Assembly (NCBI RefSeq): GCF_902686445.1
Contig: NW_025920106.1
Coordinates: 2,790,001 to 2,854,000, forward strand
Direction: 5' to 3'
Length of the DNA: 64,000 nt
Source of the DNA: Sciurus carolinensis
Lineage: Eukaryota > Chordata > Mammalia > Rodentia > Sciuridae
The notes below the pieces were generated by a model. The model saw nothing but the letters and a program-made list of their open reading frames with translations. It searched no databases and was not told the origin of the DNA. Position numbers and translations under genes: made by a program. This document shows, piece by piece, positions 46,810 to 58,634 of the stretch. Positions within the stretch are counted from its first letter, which is position 1. The number at the start of each line of letters is the position of its first letter.

Positions 46810-48980
46810 TTGTTATGCCAGATATGTAAACCCCATGAGAAAAGAGTCACGTAGTGTGTCATAACTTTAAAATAGTCCCCAGCACATGATAGGTTCTCTG
46901 TGATATTTTGGGGATCCATAAACCACATACCCCAGGTTCTCTCTCTTTATTCTAGGAAGAATGCTGTGATCCCTTGGGCAGATTCGGGAATTGCAAAGTG
47001 CAATCTGTGCCTGTGAATGCAGAATCCAGCTAAACTGTCAATTTTCCCAACATAGGAAGAGTTTCTTTTTCATTTTGTATCTTCTGTGCTCTTATGTGCC
47101 AGGAACAATTTTCTAAGTGGATGACTGAACATTGTTCTGTGAGCATGACAGGTCCTTGGGCATAGGCTCTGAGTAGGAAATCCAATTTGTGTAAGTAAGA
47201 AGGAAAAGGGGGATGGGAATTCCAAGTGATGGACAAATTTTATTTGAGGCTTGTCTTGGGTCACATTTTAAAAGATAAATCATAGAAACAACAAAAAAAT
47301 AAAACTGAAAAGACAGAAAAGACTGTGTTGACAAAAAAAATGATTGAACCTATTGGCTTGGAAATATGAAATGTTGATTTTAGAAGACTCTTCAGTCTAC
47401 CCCAGTTTTCCACTTTTGTTAAATATGAAGTCCATCATTCCTACTTAGCCATGCTGGAGACCTGATTAAATATAAAATTCTTGGTCAAGGTGGAAAGAAA
47501 GAATATGCATCTTCAAGAGATTCCAAAAGGGGTATATCTGGAATATGAAAAGAAAAGTATTCTCTCCCACCTCTGCAATCTAGTGTATTTCTGGAGTTGG
47601 AAGATTTAACAGCTGCTGAGCATATTAATGGTCCAGAAAAGCTGGAGGTTAATTTCTTTTATGATAACTTTTTGACTTTCACTAGATAACTTCCATAGGA
47701 TGAAATTTCTGCTATTCAATTTCTATGAAGAGTTAAGGGAGTTGGAGGCTAATTAGCATGGTAGAAAGATGTCCCAGATGCCATGCCCTCTCCCAGACAA
47801 CCAGTCCTCTGGCTGGCTGCGGAGCTCTGAGAGCCTACTTCTTGCTAGGACTTGTTCCCAGTCCCATGCCTACTTCCTGTCATCTTGACATTAAGAAATA
47901 ACCTTCTTTTTTTCCCCTATTATCTCTTCAGGTATGGGTTTCTGAGGAAAATGTTTTGCTGCTAGAGTGTCTCTCCCAATACTCCTTGTAAATCAAGTGC
48001 TTAAAAACTGAGGAGTCCCTAGGTGATAATCAAATGCTGAGGAACTTGTGTGGGGGGAGAAGAACAGAGTGGCAGCGGGAGGCTCTGTATACATCATCAA
48101 GTAAAGTGGGCATTGAACTTCATTTCCTTCTCCCATCAGGGAAAAAGAGGATTGCTCTTCCTAAATTTTGAAGTGAACATTTCTAATCATTGTTTTTAAG
48201 GATAACTCATAGGAATAGTTAGTTACTACTTGAAACATGATTTTTAGACGTAAGGGTAACTATTCTTATGAAAATAATAGTAAACTCTCCTTCATTATAC
48301 ATCTTCTCAGACTTTCTTGAGGGCTAGTCTTTCTATTGATGTGGAAGGACCACACAGGTGCACACCATCATCTGTGAGATATTTGTGATTTCAAGTTTTT
48401 CAAAAGGTCTAGAAGGTGGAATTTTTTTTAAAATTCTTTATAAAGTCTCTTTAATTCCTTTATGTATTTGTTTAAAAAACAGGGGTATTTTATGAATCAT
48501 GTGGAAGAGAGACAGTGCTTTCGTGAGCTCCAGGCACTCAGAAGTCAGTGGCTTCTCCCTTCAGCACACTCTTTGAATGCAAAATAATCTCACTTAGAAG
48601 ACTCAAGGGGTTTTGTGTTAAATGAAAGGAAACGTCAGCCATGTGACTGTGTTACTGCTGAGGGACAATTTCCTATTCCAAGAAGTGACCTTGAAATGCT
48701 GTTCAATGTGCCTGTGAGAAACCTGTGGCTCATTTTGGCTGTAGAACATGTGTGCTTAGAAATGAAGTGCCCTCTTGCGATGAGTCCACTTTCTAGAATG
48801 GGCCACTAATATATTTGAGTGGAACTGCCCATAGTACATTTAATTGATAAAGAATTGCTATTGCTAAACCATGTTCAGTTTTTTTTTTTTTTTTGCCTTG
48901 CAATGTGTGTCTTTCTGAGGCTTCAAGAAAAGATGTAGTTGAAAAGACCAAGCAGGATTGAGGTGAGGAATCAGTGCACC
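46810..48980. other. Intergenic sequence, nothing recognised
   Basis: Short open frames (47030-47334 minus, 48615-48809 plus) lack known motifs. I see no supported gene. Confidence 0.35.
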
Positions 48981-48984
48981 TATA

Positions 48985-49240
48985 TTTAAAAGTGGTTATT
49001 TATTAAGACCTCACTTTGAGCCAGGGACACTGTTAAATACTTTAAATTATTTTTTGCTTTTAACCTACATGGACACTCTATGAAAGGTATGTAATTACCT
49101 CCAATTTATAGATTATCTTCAATTATCTGAGGTGTGGGGAGGTAAAGTGAATTTTCCAACATCACAAAGCTTGTAAGAAATGGAACTGAAGTTTGAATCT
49201 GGGTCTGCTTGTTCTCCTTATAATACATACCACAATGCCT
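48985..49240 (+). mobile_element. MIR SINE relic
   Basis: Runs from agacctcactttgagccagg to gaggtaaagtgaattttcca and acatcacaaagcttgtaaga, the core order of MIR. A second, weaker MIR-like piece follows at about 49265-49370. Confidence 0.7.
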
Positions 49241-50019
49241 ATACAATAATTACTGTCACCATTGACTGTAACTACCACCAAAAGCAACAATTAACATTGA
49301 CTGATCTCTTTCTTTGTTCCATATGCTATGCTGAATTTCTCATGTAATTCTTACAAGAAGGCTTTGAGCTATATCTGTCTCTTGGCATTTGTATCCCCTC
49401 CTACTTACCAAAATCTGCAGATGCTCAAGTCCTTTACATAAAATGGAAAGGCATTTTTTCATATAACCTGCACAATACTCCCATATACTTTATATTATTT
49501 CTAGGTAACTTATGATACCTAGTACAATGTATGTGCTATGTAAGTAGTTGCTATTCTGTGTAGTTTAGAGATAATGATGAGAAAAATTTTCTATAGGTTC
49601 AACACAGATGCAATTTATTTTTTCCAAATATTTTTCATCTGGAGTTGGTTGACCCCTCAAGGTGCAGAGCCTGTGGATTTGGAGGGCTATTATTCTGGTA
49701 GTCTCCACTTAGAAATGCTAAAACTGAGGACAGAGGGAATAAGAAATTTAGTTACATACCTAGCAAATGGTGTGGCAGGCTTGGGCTCCAGGGAGTTTGA
49801 TTCTTAGTCCTGCCCTCATCTATTGCATTACCTCTTAGTTAAGAAGTACTGGCCATTGAATTAAAAAATTGTAGTGCACGTTTTTCTAATTATGTCAAAA
49901 TGAATTCTATTGTCATGTATTACCAAAAAGAACTACTAAAAAGTAACAATAATAATAAATGTACATTAATGACTCCTGTAGACATGGTCCAAAGAGAAGT
50001 TGCAGGCATCTATTACTTT

Positions 50020-50175
50020 TCTAGTGCTGCCATAATGCAGTATCACTTACTGGGTATCATAAACAAAGGAACTTGATTATCTCACCATTCTGGAGGCTGT
50101 AAGTCCAAAATCAACATGAGGACAGGGTTGGTTCTTCTTCTGAAGGCCACAGGGAAGGATCTGTACTAGTTCTTT
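50020..50175 (+). repeat. Old mammalian interspersed repeat
   Basis: Shares ctagtgctgccataatgcag and ccattctggaggctgtaagt with the repeat at 31335-31735. Confidence 0.5.
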
Positions 50176-50179
50176 CTTA

Positions 50180-51310
50180 TTGGCTACAGACAGTCATCTA
50201 TGTGTCCACATGGTATTGTCTTTGTATGTGTATTTTTCTCCAAACTGTACCCTTCATAATGACATTAAAGTAGTCTCTCACTTATTGCAAATCTCACTCA
50301 CATATTCATTCATTCATTCATTAATCAAACTTTCAAACATGCTTATTGTATTCTTGGTCCTAGGTAACAATTGGGAGAAAGTCAGGTTAGTGGCATGGTT
50401 GCTGTCTTCAAGGCAAGGGTGGGTGTTAAACCTTTGCAACCTCCAAGGAGAAGATTCACTATTGTGGGACCAACCACTATGACAATAACCCCTGCTTATG
50501 TGGAAAAAAATCACTGGGGACATGAATAAATGAAACCCTTCCTGGTACTCTGTATTAATTACCCTGTGCCCACAGAGACATTACTTGAAAAGTTTAGGAC
50601 CTAGAACAGAGAACTGGTTGAATGAAGGAATGTTCTCTTCTTTCCTCTCAGCTGCCACTAGAGGGCTCAGAATGGAGCCTGGCTGCCAGGAGTTGTCCTA
50701 TAGATGTGACATCAAGAGACAAATATGGTGTTGTATGCAGAAGGACCTCAAGGCTTTCAAAGACTTGGAAGCCCCTAAGACTCCATGGGAACTGTTGAGA
50801 AAGAGCAGACAGGAAAGTCAAGGTCATGGACAGATTCAGATATTCTGTAGTTGGGAAGGTGCCCATTTCCTTAGCACTGGAGGGTGTTCATCCTTTCATT
50901 GGACTCACTAGGGATTAGGAATGGGGCATATAAATTTCAAATGAAGCTTAAGCAAATGACAGCACCAATCATGGAGTGTTTCAATAGTGCTTGAACACAG
51001 TCTCTCTGAAACATGTGAATCCAATCTTTTGAAAGAGGGATCTAGTTTTGGGACCACAGTCTTCTGGACACCCCTCTATCCTTAGCCACATTTCTCCCCA
51101 TCACATCTTAACTTTTATTTGTACTCAAATTAATACCAGCTAGTGGAGCTAAAGATCCACACACAAATTCCTGAAGGAAAGTGAGAATATTTCCCCTTCC
51201 TGAGCTAGGATGGATAATGAGAACTAATTAAGGGTCAAAGAGGATTTTTGTATATGAAAATGCAGGTTCTGGTTAGTTGTGTTTTCTACAAAGATGCTAT
51301 GCTATTCTGA
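50180..51310. other. Intergenic sequence, nothing recognised
   Basis: Contains an (ATTC)n run at about 50303-50322. An open frame of 108 codons (50585-50911) has no known motif and I do not call it a gene. Confidence 0.35.
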
Positions 51311-51324
51311 AAATGTTGTCATCT

Positions 51325-51520
51325 ATTTTTAAATTTTTTTTATTAGTGCATTTTAGTTGTACATAATGCTGGGGTTCATTTTGACATAACCACACATGCA
51401 TAGAACGTACTTTTCCCAGTCCTTGCTCTTTTCCACCCTTCCTCCCTCCCTCTGGCTTGTTCTTTTCTCCACTCCACTGATCTCCTCTCTATTTTCCTGT
51501 GTCCTATTTTTTAAAATCAA
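51325..51520 (-). mobile_element. L1 3' UTR fragment
   Basis: The plus strand starts with a T-rich end, then tgcattttagttgtacataa and ggggttcattttgacataac, as expected for the reverse of an old L1 3' end. Confidence 0.5.
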
Positions 51521-51529
51521 TTAATCTAT

Positions 51530-52680
51530 TCATTTTGGCTTTATAAAATAACTTCAAGGAAAGAACTTGGCATTATTTGTAATTTCTTTTGAAGGAAGGT
51601 AAAAATTACAAAGGTGCGACTTAAAGGCCCTTCTTAGGAGACCTAATAAGTGACAGTTTGGGGGAGTTGTGTGTGGCATGGGCTTCCAGGAAAGAGTCAG
51701 TGTTTTCTCTTCTCTTTGGTGGTTGCTCTCTTGAACAAGTGATGGATGGTTTGTTTGCTACAGACCAGTAACTGTCCACACATGGGATGTTAGGGAGGAA
51801 CTCAAATCTATAATTTCTCACTGTTCTCAAAAGTCTGCTTCAGCAGGAAGCATGAGTGTCTTTCCATTTTTCTATTCATGAATGAGTCTGGATGCCATTA
51901 CACTCAGTGGAGGAGTCAGACTCTTGCCCTGCCATTTGTCCTGGTATGGACAACCTTGGGTTCAGGGAGGGTAGTTTGAAGAGGTCAGCATGTACCTTGC
52001 TGGCACAGAACTTAAACCCAGACATTTATGAGCCTTCCACTTGAACTGATTGTTAGCTGGAATACTACATAAGTGGTGGCTAATTCTGTGTTGCTTCTGC
52101 ACTGCAAGTCCTAACTTCTCTTTGATATCACTAGGGCAAGTCTTAATGAACTCGGGTTCTGGTTCCTGTGGAACCTACCATTGATGCTCTTGGTCGGGGA
52201 CCTGGGGTCCCTTTTATGCACCCCCAGCATGTCCTGTATTTCACATATTATTACACTTATTATAATTAATACTTGTATTTTAAGTTAAAATTTTATTTTT
52301 AAGAATAATACTGCATAACCCATGTGATCCTACAATATGTATAAGTAGAAAAATTAGAGATTACACTCCATATATGTATGATCTGTCAAAATGTATAAAT
52401 GCATTTTGTCATATACAACCTATTAGAACAAATAAAAATTTAGAGAAAAAATGTGATGCTTTTTTAAATATGATGAGTGGTCAAAATTCACTTACTGATT
52501 TATTGAACAAGTCTTTTTTCACATCTATAATGAGCCAGGCATTGTGCAGGGCACTGAGGAATTGGTGGTGAACAAAATATTCAAACAAGACAGAAGTTCA
52601 TGAGGTAAAAAAAAAAGCTTCTCTTAAATCAATGATCTGTCTCAAGTCTTAACTCTTTTAAAGGAACCTACTTTTAATAA
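51530..52680. other. Intergenic sequence, nothing recognised
   Basis: AT-rich sequence with no supported gene. Confidence 0.35.
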
Positions 52681-52689
52681 TTTAGAGAA

Positions 52690-52920
52690 GAAGTTGTCAG
52701 ATTATGACCTAAGGCTCCAATCTGGCCTACCATCTGATTTTGTAGATAAAATTTTATTGGGACACAACCATCCTCTCTTGTTTATATCTAAATGTTCCAT
52801 AGTTGGCTTCATACTATGATCACAGAATCAAGTAGCTGCAATTAGAAGGGTATGACTCACAATGCTGCTGATATTTACTATCAAGTCCCTCACTGAAGAG
52901 TTTTCTCACCACTGATTTAG
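52690..52920 (-). mobile_element. hAT-like DNA transposon relic
   Basis: Reverse orientation of the family at 43735: gtcagattatgacctaaggc, then ataaaattttattgggacac, then gatatttactatcaagtccc. Confidence 0.6.
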
Positions 52921-52929
52921 AGGGGAACA

Positions 52930-53625
52930 TTTTTTTTATTTGTGTATCTTTTACAGGTGCAAATGTATGAATAATTTGGTTTATACATTTTTACTAAAAT
53001 GAGGTCACATTATATATAAATATATATGATAATACATAATCTGCCTTTTTCTATTTGCTTGAATAATTATCTGGTTCTCAGATAAGAGAAAACAGAAAAC
53101 CTATTCACTGGCTTCACTTTAGTCCTCAGCATGGTGTCTGGTACATTTCATGTGCTCCACAAATATTTCTTAAACGAATGAATGAAAAGCACATTGTTAT
53201 TTTTACTAAAGTTCCAATGATTTATTTAAAAAGTAATTTGGAGCTTACCCAAGGCTATTCATCTCCCATGCTGATATTCCATTATGATTTCTTATGATGA
53301 GAGAGAAAAAGAAATGATTTTACTTTTCCCCTGGGGAATTGTGCATCCACGTCTTATGGGTCTGAACCACCTGTTGAGTAGGTTGAGGCAGCAGACAGGC
53401 TGACAACTAGCCATTCTTGGGAATGCAGGCATTCTCCTATCAGTTTAGTACACTCTGTGTTGAAACACCAGTGAATGCAGTAGCCTTCTTCATTTGGTAA
53501 TATATTTAGTTGTCTGAATACATGGATTATACAGGTCCAATGTTCAAGACTTTGCAATATGTTGATATGTTGTTTATAAGTGAATCTCTTAATATTACTT
53601 TGTAACTTGCACATTTGCTAAGGGT
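52930..53625. other. Intergenic sequence, nothing recognised
   Basis: A minus-strand open frame of 86 codons (53354-53614) has no known motif. Confidence 0.35.
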
Positions 53626-53629
53626 TGTT

Positions 53630-53758
53630 GCTACAGTTTAGATGTTGAATTCTCCCAGAAGTCCATATTTTAAATACTTGGTCCTCAGGGTGGTGCTGTT
53701 GGGAGGTACTGTGAGCTGTTAGCAGGTGAGGCCTAGTTGTAGGTCCTTACATCACTGT
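53630..53758 (+). mobile_element. MaLR LTR 5' fragment
   Basis: Text such as tacagtttagatgttgaatt, ggtgctgttgggaggtactg and gtgaggcctagttgtaggtc follows the start of MLT1/MST LTRs. It is cut off by the L1 fragment. Confidence 0.6.
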
Positions 53759-53761
53759 AGG

Positions 53762-53930
53762 TGTGCCATGATGATATATAATGGGGGTGGGGGCAGGGAG
53801 TGAGAGAAGAAAGGAGGAACTTTAGAAGGAAAGGAGAGGGAGGGGGTATGAAAAATGGTGGAATGAGACAGACATCATGACACTATGTACATGTGTGATT
53901 ACATGAGTGGTGTGAATCTACATCATACAC
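53762..53930 (+). mobile_element. L1 3' UTR fragment
   Basis: Contains atataatgggggtgggggca, a purine-rich stretch, and tggaatgagacagacatcat, then acatgagtggtgtgaatcta, the end of an L1 3' UTR in sense orientation. It stops where the ERV LTR begins. Confidence 0.7.
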
Positions 53931-54290
53931 TGTTGGGTCTAATGACACGTTAACTAACTCAGGCTGACTCCTATATTCCTGGTGAGTGAGCAGGATCAAA
54001 GCTTCAAAGGCGGTTTCAATAGTTAATGATGATAAACCTGACCACCGTCAGGGATTGGTTAACAACAGTTCCGCGAACGTGATCAGCTTGTGCTTGCCAT
54101 ATAGCCCAATGGGACTCTTGCCAGCATAAACCCCCTGCCTTGTTGACCTTTAAACTGATTGGTTCCTGCCTAGTCCCCACCCTACATAAAAGCTGTGTGA
54201 CTTCCTCAATAAATGAGTTCCCTGCTGTGACGGGTCTCCCTGACGTGTCTGATAGTCTTCCACCTGGAGGGCTGGGAGCGGGCGGTCAGT
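53931..54290 (+). mobile_element. ERV class II 5' LTR
   Basis: Starts TGTTGGGTC right after an L1 3' UTR. It has a TATA-like cataaaa (54185-54191) and AATAAA (54208-54213), so the polyadenylation signal lies close to the transcription start, as in some class II elements. The 3' end of the LTR and the primer binding site could not be placed. A donor-like GAGGTAAGG follows at 54446-54454. Confidence 0.7.
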
Positions 54291-54467
54291 CGGCTTTACC
54301 TATCCCAGTCTGACCTTGTTACTGGTTGAGAAGGGCAAGGGGGCTTAAGACACTCAACGTGGGGTCCCTTAAGGCTGAACCACAGCCAAAGTGAAGAGGC
54401 AGTTTCAAAACCGAAAGTACCGGCAGATTGGGCCAAGCGAGTTTCGAGGTAAGGCATCCCTGAAAAG

Positions 54468-54956
54468 ATGGGGCAAACACACACCACACATGGTGACCCT
54501 GCGCTCTCAGCTCTTAGACTCATGCTGAAGAGTAGGGGCCTTGAGTTGTCTGATACACAGACGGAAAAAGCCTGGGACAGCTTTACTCGGGTGGCTCCTT
54601 GGCTTCCTGCCGTTAATCTTTTTGACTGGTCCACATAGGATCATGTAGAACAACTTGTTAGGAAGAGGAAAATCAGTTTAGGGGAGGGTCCCCCATTGGG
54701 AGTCTACCCTACATTATTCGCCCTTAAGGCCTGCTTCTCTCCAGGACCTCCCAAAGGGGGCTCCCAGCCGGCTCCTCCTGTTGCATCTCCTTCCAGAAAC
54801 TTGCTACATAATAAACAACGTTGGGAGACCTTTAATGAGGAGCCCAATCCATCTCCTTCTGCTCCTCCCAAGTTTGAAGAACCACGAGGGCAACCAGCCT
54901 CTACACATAGGGAGGGCTCACATCCCCATCACAGGAATTACCCAGAAGGCAACTGA
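54468..54956 (+). pseudogene. ERV gag N-terminal (matrix) part, inactivated
   Basis: The frame starts at an ATG (54468) with Met-Gly-Gln, a typical N-myristoylation start of retroviral Gag. It is open for 56 codons and ends at TAG (54636). The same frame then stays open until 54956 through a proline-rich part (PGPPKGGSQPAPP). A large piece of capsid appears to be missing before the next Gag segment, which is in another frame. Confidence 0.75.
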
Positions 54957-56028
54957 GGACCTAGCAACCTTCATTGAAAGGGTAGAAAGGAGCCTTCAGA
55001 GAAAATTTCCTCCGGGGCCCCTAAGAGATCAATTTGTTAAAATGTTAGTTTGGGAAGGAATGACTACCAATCACAAATTGGCCTGTGCAGGGATGAAAGA
55101 TCGCTCCATGGGAAGGTGGATAGTGAGTACCAAAGATATTGGCACGCAAGTGCATCAGTCTAAATCCTTGGTTGCAGCCGTACAGGCCCAAACTGCCTCA
55201 CTTGCTGAGGCTCTCACGGCAGCCTTGTCACCAATCGCGGCTAAGGGAAAAGAAGTATGTTATGGCTGTGCGCAACCAGGCCACTTCAAGAGGGATTGCT
55301 CCACTGGTCGGGTGTGTTATGAGGCTCTTTCCGGACGCTCTAGGGGTTCAGCTCAAAGTCCGGCCAGTTCAGCTCAAAGGCTGACCACCCCCAAAATGCC
55401 TTGCCCAAGATGCAGAAAGGGATTCCATTGGCAGAAGGATTGCAAATCTAAATTCGACATTGAGGGGAACTTTAAACTAATCAGGGGGCAACCTCCAGCC
55501 CTGTCACAAAAAGGAGGTTTTTCCCCCAATAGCCCCCCTAAGGCACATTGGACTATTCCCATTGTCCCCGGAGTCAGACCAAAAATGGACATTTTTATAA
55601 CAAGAAAGAAATTCCGCTGTCTCATCAACACTGGAGCAGATAGGACTGTGTTAAGAAAGGAGGAAGTTCCACCTCAATGGAGGTTGATTCCTGGCCCCCA
55701 GTTGCTTGGGGTAGGAGGTAATACTAAATCAGAAGAGACCAAAGATTGGCTCAAATGGTGGGATGTGGATGGTGCCCAGGGAGATGTGTGCCCCCTCGTG
55801 GCCTCAGGTCTTACTGCAAATTTACTAGGACAGGATATCTTAATGGAAGCAGAGGTCTATATAACAACTGATCACAAGGCAGTGTATGATGACCTCCTTG
55901 AGCAAGAGGAATATGAACAACAATTTAATCTATCTGGCCCTTTTAGCAATTACAAAGGAGACCCTCTTTTTGAGGCATCTAGGCAGAAGGTCCCAGCTCC
56001 CCGGGTAAAGCCTCACCCCCAATCCTAA
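54930..56028 (+). pseudogene. ERV capsid end, nucleocapsid and protease, inactivated
   Basis: One open frame (about 54781-56028, real homology from about 54930) holds the capsid C-terminal region with its major-homology-like start, two CCHC-type zinc knuckles (CYGCAQPGHFKRDC and CPRCRKGFHWQKDC) separated by an unusually long linker of about 40 residues, and then an aspartic protease. The protease has INTGAD where active enzymes have an Asp in place of the Asn, so the catalytic residue is lost. Its C-terminal flank keeps NLLGQDIL. Gag and protease share one frame here, whereas related retroviruses usually need frameshifting. The family is class II, beta-like. Confidence 0.85.
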
Positions 56029-56040
56029 GGGCCACTGTTC

Positions 56041-57214
56041 CAATAATGCCAGTCATTCAATGGGTCCCAGGTCCCCCAATATGGGTGGAACAGTGGCCAT
56101 TACCCCAAAATAAACTTCAACATTTAAGAAACATTGTACAAAAACAACTAACCTTAGAGATGGTCATATCAGACCATCTCTAAGCCCCTGGAATAGTCCA
56201 GTTTTTGTCATCCAAAAAACATCAGGAAAATGGAGAATGCTTCAGGATCTCAGGAAAATTAAGAGTCATATGGTTCCAGTGGGAACCCTTTTAAGGGGTC
56301 TTCCCTGGATCCCTTTTCTCCCAAGAGATCTCTTACTTCTTGTTATTGATATCAAAGATTGTTTCTTCTCAATACCACTCCACCCAGATGATTGTGAGAA
56401 GTTTGCTTTCTCAGTGCCCTCTACCAATTATCAAGGACCAGATGAACATTATGAATGGGTGGTTCTACCCCAAGGCATGGCAAATAGCCCTGCATTTTGT
56501 CAACATTTTGTTTCTGAGCTCCTTCAACCCCTACAAAAAAGGCCACAAATTATTTTGTATATTTACATGGATGACATTATTATAGGAGCCACTAATGCCC
56601 TATAACTAAGCTCAGCAAACAAAGAACTCCAAGGCCTTCTGGAGAGAGGAGGACTACATATATATAATGATAAGGTCCAAACTGTCCCTCCCTTCAAGAT
56701 ACTGGGAACTGAGCTTAAATTGGATTCTGTTTGTCCCCTTAAACCTCAATTACTCCTCCAATCCTCCTATTCCTTGGTTGATTTACAAAAATTATTAGGG
56801 GAACTTAATTGGTTGAGGCCATGGCTTCCTATCTCTATGGAGAACATCCTCCCTCTCTTTGACCTGCTATGGGACAAAGATCCAACAAACATTATTACCC
56901 TAACTCAAGACCATCAACATATACTCCAAAATGTACAAGCAGCCCTTAACTCTACCCAGTTGGCTCGATACCGGCCTGAAGACCCCCTTAGCCTCTGGAT
57001 TCTCCCCGGTTCTCAGCTGTCCACTGTAGCCATAACTCAGCGGGGAGAGCCCCTTCAATGGATACATGCAGTCATAGGGGCAGCTCCTAGGGTCTACGCT
57101 CACCTAGACCAATTGACTGATCTTATTATTAAAGAAAGGGATACTGCCCTTAGTCACTATAGAAAAGAGCCTAATGTTTTGATAGTGCCCTATCGCCTGT
57201 CAGATTTTGAATGA
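56041..57214 (+). pseudogene. ERV reverse transcriptase, inactivated
   Basis: RT homology begins at about 56050 (WVPGPPIWVEQWPLP). A frameshift lies at the palindrome 56153-56184. The fingers and palm then run to a TAA at 56603; LPQGMANSPAFCQ and the catalytic YMDD box (about 56567-56578) are intact. The thumb and connection follow at 56720-57214 (LVDLQKLLGELNWLRPWLPI). Several stops and shifts make it non-functional. Confidence 0.88.
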
Positions 57215-57273
57215 GTTGAAAGGAATAACAATAGAGTATCCTGTGCATTGGAGGGTTTCTTAGGGAAGATTGA

Positions 57274-58634
57274 TTGCCATATGGGTCAACCAAATGGGTG
57301 TCCTCATTTTCAAAACTAAAATGGGCACCCCCTATACTTTTTTCCACTAAACCCCTCCCTAAAGCTGTAAATGTATTCACAGATGGAGGAAAAGAGGAAT
57401 CTGCTGTTGTAATTTACCCCCCCTCTCCCAGATTAGTGAAACAGGAAGTAATTACCCATTTGAACCAGTTATTGGGTCAGCACAATTTAAGGAGTTATAT
57501 GCAATTGCTATGGCCCTAACTCAAGTACAAGAACCCATGAATCTTTTCTCAGACAGCCTATATGTGGTAAACCTGCTAACTACATTGGTCTCTTCATATA
57601 TCAAGTTAGATAAAAATCCTATTACCCCCTTGATGATCCAGGTATGGTCCTTGTTAAAGGAGCATGCTGAACCCATATTCTTACAGCATCTAAGAGGACA
57701 TCAAAATCTACCTGGCTCCCTTGCACAAGGCAATGCTGTGGCCGACCAGTTACCTGCATCAGGGACTTCAATAGCTATGGCTCAACCTCAACAGGACTTA
57801 CAACTAGCCCAAGGCCTTCATGATCTGACCCATTTAAATTGGAGAGGGTTACATCATAAGTTTCCTTTGGTCCCCGCAAAGGACTTAAAAAAGATTGTAA
57901 GAACCTGCAAATCTTGCCTACCTTTCTTACACGTTCCACCTCCCCAATCCCCTGGGGTAAACCCCAGAGGTCTAAAGCCTAACATTATCTGGCAAACTGA
58001 TGTAACTCATTATACACCATTTGGAAAATTAAAATATATATTCATGTCTATTGATACTTACTCCCATGCCTGCTGGGCCACTGCTCACTCTGGTGAAAAG
58101 GCCAAGCATGCTGAAAGCCATTTCTGACAATGTTTTGCCATTTTAGGCTTGCCTCAACAAATCAAAATGGATAATGGACCCTGTTTTACAAGTAAATCTT
58201 TACAAGAATTTTTCAACAATTGGCATATTAAACACACTACAGGAATTCCATATAATCCAAAAGGACAAGCCATAATTGAAAGACATAATAAAACTTTAAA
58301 AAATCAACTAATAAAACAAAAAGGGGAAAATAAACCCCATGATCAATTAAGAACAGCAATGCTTACATTAAATATTTTAAATTTCTCAAAAAGTCAGCCT
58401 TTAACTGCCTTCCAACGACACTCGGCCAATCAGGTGCCTTACCTGAAAGTTGAAGTTGAATGGAAAGATCCATTAACTGGATGCTGGCGTGGTCCTGATT
58501 CACTAATAAGTGCTGGCAGAGGTTTTGGATGTGTATTCCCAATTGGAGAACCAAACCCTATCTGGGTTCCTGCCAGGAACCTCAAATACCATCAACCAGA
58601 ACAATATAATTCACCCAAGAGCACACCCTCTTGA
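57274..58634 (+). pseudogene. ERV RNase H and integrase, inactivated
   Basis: RNase H is recognised by VFTDGGKE (about 57373-57396) and, after a frameshift near 57470, by SDSLYVVN. Integrase follows in the same second frame: an HHCC zinc domain (C-X2-C at VRTCKSC), the first catalytic Asp in WQTDVTH, then a stop at 58125. The rest (58149-58634) has the second Asp (KMDNGPCF) and the Glu (GQAIIERHNKTLKN), then the C-terminal domain ending in IWVPARNLKYH. All three catalytic acids are present but spread over two frames. Confidence 0.88.
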
